In this document: positions 47,161-60,315 of the stretch, one piece after another | Position numbering within the stretch: the first letter of the stretch is position 1 | How the letters are laid out: each line of letters begins with the position of its first letter | NCBI GenBank assembly: GCA_963920665.1 | Contig: OY987269.1 | Coordinates: forward strand, 11,162,501 to 11,226,500 | Source: Straminergon stramineum | Taxonomy: Eukaryota > Streptophyta > Bryopsida > Hypnales > Calliergonaceae | Reading direction: 5' to 3' | DNA length: 64,000 nt | Position numbers and translations under genes: made by a program | The notes under the pieces: generated by a model | Databases searched by the model: none | What the model saw: only the letters and a program-made list of their open reading frames with translations | What the model was told of the DNA's origin: nothing

Positions 47161-49700
47161 TTAGAATTGGATATATATATATATATATCTTGTTAGTTTT
47201 GAGATTCACATGGTGAATCACTTTTTTGTCAAAGTTTTTGTGCTTCGAGTAGCTTAGTAGGGCTCTAGAAATAAACTGGCTTATCAAACCCTGGGAACCC
47301 TTTCAAAAGTCCAAAATTTCTCTAATGAAAATTGCCACAAATTGAGTTGTGGGTAATTTAAAGGTTAAATAGTGAATAGCGAATATAGGAGAGTAAAGAG
47401 ATATGTAGAAAAGAAAGAAATGCACAATGAATTCTTTGGCAAATATAAGACTACAATAGGGGATGAAAGTTCTAGAAGTAGAATGCTTGAAACAACTCAT
47501 AGGGAGCATTGAAAATGAGAGGTCACATGCATAAGGTCTCCCTCCTAAGGTGTTAGAAGGGAAAAAAAAATGGAATTGCAATTGTATTATTATTATTGAA
47601 AAATATATGCAAGCTTGTAAATCAACAAACAACAAAAGAGCTTGTCAAAACATAAATCATCATATAATATGAGCTTAGAAGATTGTTACCAATGCCAAAA
47701 CTACCAAAGCTTCTTTGGAAGACCACATATCTTGTTCATTGACAATTTTTCATACATATTTACACCATTTGGGGACTTATTTTAGGATGTAGTTTAAGAC
47801 ACTATATGATTTTGGAGATACCCACCATATACAATCATTGATAGAGTGGCCCTTTTTTTTTCTTGTTTGGAATAAGCAAAATTCCTTATTGCATTAGAAT
47901 CATAAATGATTTTTTCGGGTTTGCTAGAGTTGAAATTGCCTATATAGTAGAACTTCTAATAAGCCAGAGGACTGGGACTAGTCTTATCATTAGAAGAAAC
48001 CAATGTTAGTTTCAATAGAATTCAACTAATGTAGAATTTTGTATTTTGCCAAAAAACATAGTTTTTGCGTTAACTGAATTCTATTAAAACCAACACTGAT
48101 TTCTTCTAGTGTATACATTACATTAGAGAGATTATTACAAACAAGGAGGGTTATTGCACTAGTAAAATTCACAATCATTGCATTAATGAATTCATATTGA
48201 TATTTCATATTGTATTGTATAAATCAAAGAATGTTGGATACATATTATACAAACAATAAACATTGCACTCATTGCACACATAGAAGGAACTTGAGTCACA
48301 CAACAACACCTTCCTTGCCCTCATGCGAACACATGATAGTCCCTTATTACGTTCTAATTGTAGCCTAGTCCAAGACTAGCTATCAATATTACATTAGAGA
48401 AGTTTATTACTTCAAGGAGTGAAGTTCATTAGAATTTCAATTGGATTGTGAGTTCTATAATGTTTTCACTTCTATATGATGAAGGAGAGATTACATTTTA
48501 GGAATAATGTTGTCTTGTTGTTAAACTAGATGCAATCAAAATGTTTAGGTTTAATATTAAAATTCACTTTCTACTCTTGTACTTTTCATCAGTCTCCAAA
48601 AAAATTCAAACAACAAATTTTATTATCATCTTACAACTATTGCTTGCTTCCATCTAGAAATTTGTACTTCTTTGGTCATTTGTACAAGGTTTAGCTAATT
48701 CCAAGCTTCCAAATGCATGGGCATCTACCCTTACAACAAATGATGTAGATAGGGGCATTATACCTTTTAACACCAAAACCTTCTCCTAAATTTTGGCACA
48801 ATTTTACTTGTAGTTCTGTACATATATATATCATTTATCTTGATTTTGATGGGGAATAGGAAGTGGGTCACAATAGATAAGCATGGTTTACCCCTCCAAG
48901 CCTAAAGAGCCTATTTAGGGCCTCTCACCTGTTCAACAAGTCAAAATTCTAACTTCATTTGCCCACATTCTAAGAAGTATATCTAAGTGAATTTCATATT
49001 AAGATGTTCATATTGAATAGGGAAGTTCAAAAGTACAATTGACATCATGTAAGGTAAACCTGCCTATGACAAGCAAACCATCTATGATAGGCACCTAGGA
49101 AATGACCCATTAGAGTCTTACATCAACCCATAACAGACTTTCTCTAATAAATAAGATCAGGATGACATTAGGTAGGTTTAGTGACCAAAATCAATGGCGT
49201 AGGTGATGGTGAAGGAGTAATTAGTGTCATAGGCAGGTTTACCTTAATAAGCTTGATGTCCGATGCATACTGTCAATCAAAGTTCAAACTTATGAAAAAG
49301 TACAGAAACTGCTTGGGCCTTGAGGGGTTAAGGTCTCATTAGAAAGCGCTGCACGAGATTCTATGACAACTACTAACAAGAAAGATAGGGATGCCATGAA
49401 CTGAATGCTGCTATCAATCAATAACGTCACTAAAAGAACTAACAGTTCTCTTGCGACTGGTTACGGTTGATACAAGCTGACGATCAAACTCATAAGAAAT
49501 GAAAGTGGGCAAATCTCTTGAAAATCTTTCTTCAGAAGACAGTTACCCAGACTTCTCGACCTCCCTAAGCATCGTCAAAAATCTTGAGGATTTGAAACCC
49601 ATAGAGCGAGGGTTGCAGCAGGTGAAGCATTCACCCAGATAATCAGCCTAATCGACAAATTAGACATGCCAAAGCATGAGTCAGATAAAACTAGAAAAAA
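47161..49700. other. AT-rich intergenic region with repeats
   Basis: No gene recognised. It holds an AT dinucleotide run (about 47169-47188), a CACTA-type hairpin element (47988-48111) and one dispersed CTTGAGGGGTTAA terminal motif near 49318. Remaining open frames are short and AT-driven. Confidence 0.55.
47988..48111. mobile_element. CACTA-like hairpin element, 124 bp
   Basis: The left arm CATTAGAAGAAACCAATGTT and the inverted right arm CACTAGAAGAAATCAGTGTT pair over about 40 bp with a short loop. Both sides are flanked by TAT (47985-47987 and 48112-48114). The left end has T for C in the CACTA signature. Confidence 0.8.
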
Positions 49701-49799
49701 TTAGTAAAGATAGGAACAAAGTATACTCGATCGTGCATTACGTTATGGCTCATATCAAGTGTAACGATTTTCAGTCTCCGAAGTCACCAGGCTGAGAGT

Positions 49800-50650
49800 A
49801 TCAGCGGCAACTTCTACTGCCCTTCCTCTTTCTAATCCTTGCCATTGCCGACCAGACCCAATGCAGAAATTGCAACATAACGTTGAAATCTGATGATTCC
49901 CAGGGTAACCCTAAACCTAAAGAAGCGATGTAAAGTAGGCAAATGAGAAGAGGTATGTCGCAGAGGGGTTGCAAAGAAACTCTCAGGCCTATACTTCTCG
50001 GTAGCTTTGCTTTCGTCACCGCCAACTAGTTCTTCGCCCTCTCGATGAACCTCCGCTGTAGACCGACGATGGCAACTCTTGGCGACTTCGCAAAGCGAAG
50101 CTTCCAGAAGAGATGATGCTCCAGTCTACAGGATTGCGAAAGGAGAGGGATAAGACGTGGCTCGGATTTGGCTAATTGGCATCATAGAGAGAGAAAAAGC
50201 AAGCAACCCCCCTCCATGCACAACCCTTGCTCATTTGCTCACTCCAAAAGCTACAATGACCTTCTCGAAAACAAGTGAACTGAAGTAAAGCCGAAACAGG
50301 AGAGAGAGAGAGAGGGAGAGAGCTCAAGGACAGACAAGCCGCTAAGGCTTGGAGCAGGTGACCATCGCACCCAGAAGCTACAACTACTATACAAAGGTTT
50401 GAAAAACTCGTTCGAGCCAAAGAAACTCGAAGAGTACAGACAAACAGGTGTTTTCTCTAAGTTGTGAGAACTTCTGGAACTAAAAGTTACAGCGGCGGGC
50501 TGAGGAAATTCTAAACCTGAAAGCAAAATTGCAAGCAGTGCTCGTGACAGACGCGACAAGTACACCCCGGCGAAATCTAAAGACTACATCGAACTGTGGA
50601 GAGGAGATGCATTAGGGCAGATTTAGGGTTTAGAACAAATGTGCTAGAAG
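49800..50650 (-). other. Possible transcription unit (promoter plus leader), product unknown
   Basis: A GC-richer island of 0.9 kb stands out from AT-rich flanks. Read on the minus strand it has a TTCTAAACCCTAAAT telo-box near 50625, a CT-rich tract (TCTCTCTCTCTCTCTCCTG, about 50299-50319) of the kind found in plant leaders, and a second AACCCTAA-type (TTTAGGTTTAGGGTTACC) motif near 49910. No convincing protein frame follows; the 74-codon frame at 50025-49801 lacks an ATG start and is unrecognised. It could be a noncoding RNA gene or the 5' end of a spliced gene I cannot follow. Confidence 0.3.
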
Positions 50651-51137
50651 CATCGCCACCGTGGGGCGGCCAAATCCCCACGGTACTGTAAACGCAGCTT
50701 CGCGGGCTCTCCGAAAAGTGCAGCGCCCGGTAAATAAGGGGTCTCGCAGCCTGGGTCGGGGCTTGACCCGGTCTGCAGCTTGATTCGCAGCAGCTATGCA
50801 TTTAATGTTTACAAAAACACCAATTGCATTGTAAATGCCCTTTCGAGGCATAGTGTCCCTCGTTGAGAACAGATATTTTAAAACGTAGATGTACAAAATG
50901 CATCTCTGACTCCTAATGTTTCATAGAATTTGACGTTGCTTGTAGTGTAAAGATTACTATCAGATTTAATACTTCTGCGTGACGTAAGGTAGAACTTCTT
51001 CCAGTTATTAGATGAGTCATGAAACAGTTGCCAAGATTCTTCAATTGCTCTATCCCCAAAGTGATTAATCCTGCGCCTGGTGCTCGATCATAACTTAACG
51101 CTGTTGCATCAACTACAGAATGCTGTGATTTACCAAA

Positions 51138-54100
51138 TCATTTGCTTGAAGGGTGGCTACTCCGACGCTTCACACGGACTGGAAGTCGTTTGCTGAGACG
51201 TGGGAAAGGGAAGAACGAAACCACGTCGTCACCGAGGAGCTCCCATGACCTTCACATTTCACATGGAACTCAAAATTAAAAGACTGAAGAATTTCAACAC
51301 CAAAAATAGAAGTTTCACATACAGATTTTCAGTAGCTGTTAATCATAACCCAAAAAAGGCACCCGATATCAACAAAACTCGAGATTTGAACTACTTGATT
51401 CAGACAGAATTAAGTAAATTTATCATATTTTTGTTGATTATGTCTCAATCACACAAGTGGTCCGAACTTACTCACATTGTCAGTTTTGTTAAATGGGTGC
51501 AATTCTGAGGACCAAAAATGGTGACATTCATCTGCACAAAGCTCTAGAAACTAGGACTCACTGGTGTAGATTTGGGTTTCAGGTTGAGTGCCCTAAAAAG
51601 TGTCAAACGGTGTGAAACTCCGCCCATTCAATGAAATTGCAGTTTCGCATGATATTTGCTGATTCAGGGTGCTTTTTCTTGTAGTGGTTGGACATTAGAG
51701 CATTTGAACTCTAGGACTTGGAATTGAAAGCAGACTCAGCAGGCGCACTCACTCAAACTTCATCACCAGGTGGTGAAGGAACAAGCAAAGTTCCGCTCTT
51801 GCAAGATCCATGCCCGGGCATAGCCGTGCACCGCCACCGAACCCAAAGAAGGGAAGCTTAGGGTTTTCCTGCACCACATAGAATTAGAAATACATAGGAA
51901 GACATCAATTCTAAATGATTTCTAGCGAAACTGGGTTCTATTCATGACCTCCGCTCTAATGATTCCTGAATCTAATATAGATGAGTTTTGCAATTGCGTT
52001 ATAAATGCCTCCTTCTATTCGGTTCTATACTGTGTCACTTGTACTTGAAATTGGGACGAAATTTGTTTTAATCAATTAGGAGCTGTGGAAAATAGTATGG
52101 GTGATAGTGAAATTCAATTAGTCGTGAGGGAGTACCTGGTGTCGATAAGGGTTGAAGGTGTACGGGTCAGGATAGATGGCAGGGTTGAAATGAACCGAGC
52201 GGAAGTAAGGCAGCACCATCCACCCCTTCGGAATCATGTGGTCTGCAAGCATGAGCATCCATCCGTCACTACATTTCATCGTAATTAACCCACCAATATA
52301 AGCCGGTTGTCGAGGTGCTTGGAACCAGGTTTGCTATGTAAAAGGAGGATTGATTGAAAGACGTTGAACAGCTTCCAAATTTTGAACCCCTTTGTGATCA
52401 AACATTATAATCTTTGTATCCGTATGTGACATTGTTGTGTTCTCTTTTTCCATGTGATTGACCATACATCCAGTGGGAGAAACTGAGTAGTGGGAGACCA
52501 CGGGAACGAACCATGAAAAGACTGAGCTTCAAGTGGTCTCAGATGCCAAGTGGGTTTTCTCACTGGTTGTTTCCTTGGTCTATGCATGACAACTTAGACC
52601 ATTTTTTTTTCTGATGATTTCGTTTGAAATCTTGCCGTTACAATTTTAATTTCTTAGTTAAATATTATCGAGCTTTCTCTTTTTGTTTTGATTACGCAAG
52701 CTCGTCATGAACGAGAATTTCTGCTGTTGGTTCCTTCGACAGTACTCTTACCTCCCACGTGAACGTCCTCCAAAGACTTGCGAAATACTGTTGTGGAGAT
52801 ATTGCACATTCGGAGTGTCTCCGTGATGATCTGCAAATCCACACGCTCAATGGAGTTATCAGAAAGTATGACTACGTTCTGTGTCGAGCTCTCTCTGTAC
52901 CCTACTTCTCACAACCGAAGATTCTCAAGAAAATGTAAATCTTAGTGCAGTCTCTTGGAAGACAGCTCACTTGTGCAAACTCCTTGCTAAAACAACGTTG
53001 GAAAAGAACACATTGGGAGGTTGAAACAACATCCCAAATTTTGTTTTTTCGATGTTTGTTAACAGGGGGGGTCCACATTGTAATAGATTCATTGTAATGG
53101 CAGATTTATTTTTAGTGTCAAAGTTACGATCCTCACCTGCCAACTATAAGTTTTGAAAATATAGTAGGTTAGGATTGCGGGCGCAATGCTTAAACCTAAG
53201 TGTGCCGCCAAGTGCATGCTTCGAAACTAGAAGAAGTTTAAATTAATTGCAACGCCCATTGAAACAGATCTATCATGTCCGAAACTAATGGGAGTGATCA
53301 AATTAATTCAAGCACAAGTTCGTTACATTGTTGGAGAAAGGCAAGAGCTTGCAATCGTCCCAGCTAATTCGTTCCCCGGGTGCCTTCCTCTGCAGCAGCG
53401 CTTCGTGCTCCCTCTGCAAGCAATCTCACAACAACACCAGAAATCATGAGGAAATCAATTGATGCAGGGTTTTCAAGGTTTCAAGGTTTAGGGTTTAGAA
53501 GCTCAATGAAGCAACAAAGTTGTGTACACGAACGTACTCGCAGTTCGGTGAGGACTTGGGGATGTTCACCGATGTACTTGACAGCGAACACCATGGTGGC
53601 CGCCGTGGTGTCATGGCCGGCAAACAGCAAGCTGGTGATCAGGTCCAGCCCCATTTCGTGCTTCAGCCCGGGCGGGGAGCCCGCCGGCAATTCCGCCTCC
53701 AGCACCTTCACGTAGTGGTCGAACACGTCGTTCTTCACCGTCCGTGACTGCAGAAACTCCTCCAGCGTCTTCAGAATCCGCACGCGAGCCTGCACAAGCG
53801 CAACGTCAGTCGGTGGATCCGTCACTTTTTGGAATTCTGGACAACAAGCTAATTGAATCCCATGAGCAACGCCACTAACGAACTGTGTTTCAGGCGCGGT
53901 GAACATTCTGTAGAATGCGCACACAACAACCATCCATCGATCCACCAATTCAAATTACAGCAAGTTAATTGAATCAAGTGAGGATGCATACACAGTGAAC
54001 ATTCTTCAGAATGTGCACAAAACAACCATCTATCAATCCGATCCCCCACTTCGAAATTCCATGAAGCTAATTGAATCCCAAAGAACCATCCACGAATCCG

Positions 54101-56280
54101 ATCTGCCACGTCGAATTACGTCAATTGAATTACATGGGCAGCGCTCCTAACGACTTGAATTGCATATGTGATGAACATTCTTCAGACCATTCGCACAAGA
54201 AGCATCCATCAATAAGGCCGATCAGCCACTTCGAATCACATCAAGCTAATTGAATTCCATGAGCCCCGCCTCTAATGAATTGAAATGCATACGCGGGAGG
54301 CATTCTTCAGAGTCCTCACACAACAAGCATCCATCACTCCGCTACTTCACATTCGAATCACTTCAAGCTATTTGAATTACAAGACCGAAACCTCCACAAT
54401 TAGGGGAATGCAAGGTGAAAATCATGTACCCGTGTGGCCTTTCCGTAGATCGTCCAGGGCAAGTTGATAGGCAACGAGAACATCCCTTCGATGAGCGGAT
54501 AATAATCCCTCTGCAGCGTCTGGCTAACCTTCCCAGGTTGAATGTTGAGCACAATCAGCGCCGTAATATTGAACGCAATCTGCCAAATTGGGATTCCACA
54601 ACGTCAACAAAACCCTCGTATCGAGAATTCATACTCTCATGGTTTACGAAGCATCCAATTGAGGTACACGGTGATCACTGTAACAGGAAGTAACTGTTGC
54701 TACACATCAACAATTAGTTTGCAATGGTGTTGTAGGGGATCCGTACTTTGCTAAAAAACTTACAGTCTATTGAGTAACAATCGCAAGAATGTTGCAAAAG
54801 CCTTGAACTCGTAACCAATACATATCTATGCCTGAACTGTTGCAAAAACTACTGCAATCTCAAATAGTTGCAAATACATTGCACCGAGTGCTGTACTAAA
54901 CCTTTGCAGAATTGTTAATAGCAAAACCGTGGCAAAAACTACTATTGCAATATCAGTCTTTCGTAGTAGTGCGAGATGAGGTACCAACCGTTTTGGTTTC
55001 GTCTTCGACGTAGATCGTTTCACCTTCGGCCCAGGAGTTGAGTGTGTGCAGCACGAGATCTTCAATTTCCGCCATGCGGTTCTTAAGAAGGTCGACGCGC
55101 ATGATATGCGAAACCACGAAGCGGCGCAGGCGCTTCCAATTATCGCCCTGCAAATTCAGACCGTTGAAGCGGCCGAGAAGCAACGCGAAGCTGGTGGGGT
55201 AGTCGGACACGAAGGAGCGCCCTTCTTTCGACACGATCATCTTCACGGTGTCGAGCTCGGTGGCGAACACGGTGGATTTGAAGAACAAGGAGGATTTGAA
55301 CAGTTGCCCATACCTGCATCACACTAAACTATTTAGCTCGTGCAACGAAGTTGCAAAGATCGACAGAAACTTGTTAACAAGTTTGCAAATTTTCCAATGG
55401 ATTAGTACAGCATTGTGCAATGTGTTCGCAACTCTTTGAGATTGCAATAACTTTTGCAAGAGGTGACGCATGGATTTGCATTGGTTTCGTGGCCAAGACT
55501 TCTGCAACAAGTTTGCAGCACTTCTGCACTGACTCCTAGTAAAATATGAGTTTGAGGCAAAGTACGAAACTGCTACAAACCCATTGCAAAATATTCAATG
55601 GTCTGTTGCAACACGCTACTTCCTGTTGATCACCGCCTAGCAATTACCGGCCAGATTTCGAAGCAGTTATGGGAATATTTTCACATTCTATTTGAGATCA
55701 CAAAAGTTTTTGCTGCAACAGGTTAGACATGAATATGCATTCGTTCCTTGTCCAATACTATTGCAGCATGTTTGCAGCGCTTGTGCAACCGTTAGCAGTA
55801 GACCATGAGTTGAAGGCAAAGTTCGAAACTGCTACAAATCCATTGCGGCATATTTAATGATACGTTGCAACCGCTACTTCCTGTAGTAATGGTCACCACC
55901 GTCGCCATCGCTGTCACCTCACAGCTGCTTTCCAAATATCGGAGCAATTACGTGATTTTCACACTTTCTTAAGTCATGAATTTTGGAGACAAGGCTTGGG
56001 ATTGATGGATCACGTACCTGTTGGCTTTCAAGTCGACGAAGTTGCCGAGAGGTGTTTTCATTTTGGCGACGTAGGTAAGAGTCTCCCCCAAGAATGGCAA
56101 GCCCCAGTCCCCTGGCAAGCCGGACTTGCGATCGGCCTTTCTCCGCTGCCATAGCCACCACAACGCCGTCGCCATCGCCAGGAAAATCATGGGAAGCGTC
56201 GTGATAAATCCCGTTTCGCCATCTCCTCGAATTAAACTGATCCCTGGAGTTCCTCCCATTGCAAACCCCATCGTCTCCAT
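51138..56280 (-). CDS. Cytochrome P450, CYP85 clan
   Basis: Nine exons on the minus strand (56280-56018, 55313-54989, 54579-54430, 53789-53538, 53413-53327, 52830-52752, 52242-52136, 51868-51753, 51249-51138) close exactly to a full-length 496-residue P450. Such enzymes are ER-anchored heme monooxygenases; CYP85-clan members oxidise sterols, brassinosteroids, triterpenes, diterpenoids or abscisic acid, and the substrate here is unknown. Landmarks: N-terminal membrane anchor (about 24-44), a proline hinge [16 protein letters not shown] (53-68), DNWKRLRR C-helix, I-helix oxygen-binding AGHDTT (303-308), ExxR as ETLR (363-366), FNPYR (415-419), and heme loop [10 protein letters not shown] (431-440, Cys438). 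The last exon ([20 protein letters not shown]...) was placed because exon 8 ends at a GTGAGT donor just where a premature TGA would otherwise cut off the chain. Introns 1 and 3 carry local tandem repeats. The family within the clan is not assigned. Confidence 0.93.
53835..54385. repeat. Degenerate tandem repeats in intron 3 of the P450
   Basis: Four or five diverged units of about 110-150 bp share, in order, TGAACATTCTTCAGA, a CGCACA(A/C)AA(C/G)(A/C)A stretch, CCATCCATCNAT, CCGATC(A/C)GCCACTTCGAAT, CAAGCTAATTGAATTCCATG and GC(T/C)NCTAA(C/T)GA(A/C)TTGAATTGCAT. They fill nearly the whole intron (53790-54429). Confidence 0.75.
55473..55964. repeat. Tandem duplication in intron 1 of the P450 (two copies of about 225 bp)
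   Basis: Copy 1 (about 55473-55692) and copy 2 (about 55735-55964) share TTGGTTTCGTGGCCAA / TCGTTCCTTGTCCAA, CATGTTTGCAGC-like, GTTTGAGGCAAAGTACGAAA / GTTGAAGGCAAAGTTCGAAA, CTGCTACAAA(C/T)CCATTGC, GCTACTTCCTGT and a TTTTCACA(T/C) end. Introns 1 and 2 are also unusually rich in TTGCAA and GTTGCAA motifs. Confidence 0.7.
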
Positions 56281-58514
56281 CGTCCTTCCTGTAGTGTACT
56301 TTCTGCAGGGGAGATGGAGATTACTTACTTTAGAATGTAAAGTACATCTTTGATGATCGTTACACAAGCTTCAAATCGTTTCAAGAGCTTGGTTTTGGGG
56401 TCAAATCTTATTGACAAATCCAAGAATTCAGTAATAGCGTTTTGTTCGACTCGCAGTTCTGTGCGCATGTTTGAGAGTTTTGGCTGATCAGTTGCAAAAG
56501 TTGAATTTCTGAACACAAACTAGATCTGTATTTGATACACACAAGCAAGAGGATCAACAAACTTACTAGCTGTGAATTAGGCTGCACGTACTGAGACGTC
56601 GATTTTACAGTAGTGAAGTAATACGTCGATCAAATGAATAGCAAGCTGGAGAGTTTGAAAGCTCGTGTCCTGCAATTTGGATGTAAGTAGGTTATTGAGA
56701 TCGAATCAGGGTTCAATTTGGATCGTAAGCTCTCTTTCTGCTTGTGCCTGTGCACATGCACTCTAATTATTCCTTACGATCTGAAAGATTAATTTTTGTG
56801 CACTTGAGCAAAAATCCACAAGGACAGCCAGTTCTCCCTTTCATGAATCCTTAGCTACTCTGTCCAAGGTGACGACCAGAAGACCAATTTATGCAGGCAT
56901 TGCTAAGTATTTCTCTAATTTATTTGGTACGATCAGTGATATGAATTACACATGATTTAAGACTTTCAAGGTACGTAGACAGAGTGTGAGGTGAGGTCAA
57001 TTTCCATAACTAATATTGAAGCAAGTGACTCTCATGATTCTACGTGAACATCATGATAATCATTTAGGCTTCAGTTGTACAAACCGAACCCCCAGTGTTT
57101 GTGAGCTTATTGATGGTTGTCGGTACAAACATAATTCATCAACACTCATGCATAGATGTGAACATTCTGTAATCATTTGCACAACTCTCGTACTTGCAAA
57201 ACTTCAAATCTCGCTACAATGTTTGCTTCAGTTTTAGAAGTGCTAAGCTACAAAAGCCAAAATCCGTGCGACTGGAGTTTAGGCTTTTGGCTGCAATTTT
57301 GCTTCGATTTGCAAGTGTAAACTAATTAATTACATGATCAACAAGAAGCTCAGCATCGATGATTCAGATGTTTAGGTCTCCTCGAGTCCAGCACCGAAAG
57401 CCAAAACCCCCAGTCCTAAAATCCAAAACCCCAGGCAGACAATTGCAAGGATTCTTGTTTTCAATTATTGAGCTTGACTTTCCAAAGCGGAGACGAATGT
57501 GAGAAACTCTATTCACATTAATTGGGAGCTCAACTTCGCTCAACTTCGCTTGCGACCATTGGAATGTAAGAAGTGTATGAAATGCAAGTCCTGTGTGAGT
57601 TTGGAACTGGTACCTGAAAATTAATTGCCTGGAGGCTTCATCTCATTAGCTCCATCACTTCTGTCGAGGTTTGATTCGGAAAGTGGATGTGCACAGCTTT
57701 GTGAGAGCTTGAGATGGCATACACGTCTTTGTGTCTGGAATAAACGGGAATCGGTTGCGGCAATTCAAGCACAATTGAAGAAGAAGATGTTGTTGCAGTC
57801 TGTTTTATGGAATCACGCAAGCTTGAGGTTGGTTTGGTGCTCCCACACAAATTATATGGCTAAGGCTAGTCTAACCTCCGCACCAGCAAGTGGCTCTTCG
57901 GCATGGTCAAGTCTGCAGGTGAGGCCGGGTGGGGCTTCTTATTTCAGTTCCTTTGGGTGGTACGTTTACCAGCTGAAAATGAAATTAATGTGCAACTTGT
58001 GGAGGGTCCAATGCAACTTGTGAACGTGACGAATGTACAGGTAAAACTCCCCTGCAGACTCGGATTGTAATGGAGTTTTCAGGTGGTACAGTAGCAGTTT
58101 TCTCTCTCGTTTTGCAGAGCCGAGGGTCTACGTACGAGATTCTTAAGCTGCTCTTGACAACAGAAAATCTAAGCTGTCCACATCGGCATGGAAAACAAAA
58201 AACTATTTGTCAGATTACAGTCACATCAATCATTTAGCTCCCAACCCTCCCTTCACAGTGATTGTGATGAAGGTAATTACCGCCATGATCGTGGATGAAA
58301 CCTGCAAAATCTGGACGGAGGACAATGCATTAGATCATCCAATCATTTGCCCTTGCATTGAAAGAGCAATATGCTGACTCTAGATTTTTGTAGCAATTCA
58401 AATGATTTCACCCATCAAGAAGGTAAAAATCTGTGGCCGACTGTTTCATGGAAACTCATAATTGGCCTCTTATCGGAGGACATTCACTGACCTTTGTTTC
58501 GGAGAGCACTCAAT

Positions 58515-58620
58515 TGGAAGTTAAAACTATTGTGCAAAACCACCTCTTCTCATACAAAATTCCAAGTTCGGATGAACACCTGCACTTCTCTCTTACATAA
58601 AAGGATTCTCCATCGGGCAC
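58515..58620. repeat. Fragment of the TTAA foldback family
   Basis: AAACTATTGTGCAAA, CAAAATTCCAAG, GGATGAACA, TTACATAAA and GATTCTCCAT follow the same order as in one arm of the foldback element near 38580-38660 and in 1545-1632. It is a partial copy without recognisable ends. Confidence 0.6.
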
Positions 58621-60224
58621 TTGTAAGCCGCCGTGTCGTTATTTACAGGGTTCTAACTGTAATGTAACACTTGAAAGTTGAAACCAAGAATCAGGATAGT
58701 GAGAGTCCTGTTCGCAGCATTGATGTCCACTTCAATTGCAAGTTGTACTCTATTGTACAGGAAGAGCACTCCGTTTGCATTGAAAAGTCTCGGCATGTGG
58801 ACAAACTATGGTTTTATGCACTTATACGAAATTGTGGCCCAAGTGACGGCGCATCAATTCATGTTGAATTGCTGAGTCCTCGCTTTGACTGAAAAAACTG
58901 AATTGTTCATCTTCGTTTTCTAACTTTGATTGTGCAAAAATTGGGAAGTTCAAGAGCCCACCACGAAGTTATCAGTGAAATTTTGCCTACTTTAGAGAAA
59001 CATAAGAATTGAGGCTTCTGACATTATTCGGTGATCCTTTGCTTGTACTTGGTCACGACAGTTGTTTTTTGATACTAGTACACGTACATCAATTTTGTTA
59101 TATCTTCCTGATTCAAAGTTAAAAAACTGTGCTTCATCCATAATTTACATTTTTACGGATGTGCAGTAAATAGCTTCATCACTCCTGTCCAGATGATCAC
59201 AAGTTAAACAACCTTGGTAGTTACATAAAAAATTAAAACCTCTGCTCTCAAAATGTTAGTTATGTGGCTTGTGAGCCCAAACACATGATACAGAGTTCAT
59301 ATTGTTGTTTGCAAGTTTTTCATCATTTGAAGTTTGGTGAGACCGAAAGAAGAGTTCCAATTCTGCATCTTGAGTTGATTTTTCCATTCATTTTGAGGCC
59401 CCCCTCAAAAGCCAAGAAAGCATGCCAGATGGTACAACTAACTCACTTCCTGGGGGTGTTAAGTGGTTGCCAACACGAAGGTGGTGCAAGGGCTTTGTTG
59501 AGTATGTCCCTAATGGATTGATTCCAATATAATTGATGTACTAGGGTGCGTCTTTGGTGTGACCATTTCTAACCTTGCTTCATCAATTGGCACAGTCAAT
59601 AAGGGTACATTATTTGTAAATTCACACAGTTTTTCACTTTATAATTGCTCAAAATTAAGGAATGAGAAGGCTCCATATCCCATAGTTTTCATGGAGCACA
59701 TTAGAGGATTTGGGGGGCCTTGGGAAGATCGTGAGTTTCTGGACTATGGGAACTCTAGGAACTTTGCTGCATAAGTATTTTGAAATGGTCGAGACACTGT
59801 CATAGGAGATGATAATATTTAATTAATTTGTATAAAAATTTCATTTCATTTTTAAAAATTTAAAATTTTTTTTATTCTAGTTTAGAAGTAGCTAGTTTAC
59901 AATATGGAAAATGGGCTTGAAACAATCTCTTAATGCCCTCAAATGATCCCTAATGTGTGAATTCATTTTTAATACCTAAATTTTGAGTAGCTATAAATTA
60001 ATTGGGGTTATACACATCATGCCTCTTAATAAACTCATAATTTTTTGGTGAATAATTTCTCAGGTTTGACATGTGAAAAGAGGATTTGAAGACTTCAAAT
60101 CACTTTCATAATTTTAACACCCTCATGATAAAAAAAATTGTACTCTTTCAATCCATAAGTGATATTGTTGTGTTTTTTTTCCCATATAATCTTTAACATG
60201 TCTACTAGTTTGAATTTGTACAAT

Positions 60225-60315
60225 CACTATAAGAAACCCATAATTTAGGTGACAAATTTTAAATGACATCCAATGTAACAACCCCTATCACCTAAAATAT
60301 GGGTTTCCTATAGTG
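60225..60315. mobile_element. CACTA-like hairpin element, 91 bp
   Basis: The left end CACTATAAGAAACCCATAAT and the inverted right end CACTATAGGAAACCCATATT continue into TTTAGGTGA on both arms. AAT flanks both sides (60222-60224 and 60316-60318), the 3-bp duplication expected for CACTA insertion. Confidence 0.85.

Noticed and set aside
57625..58023. 132-codon plus-strand frame (and a 71-codon minus frame)
   Set aside because: Neither uses an ATG start clearly, no family is recognised, and there is no splice or promoter context that supports a gene.
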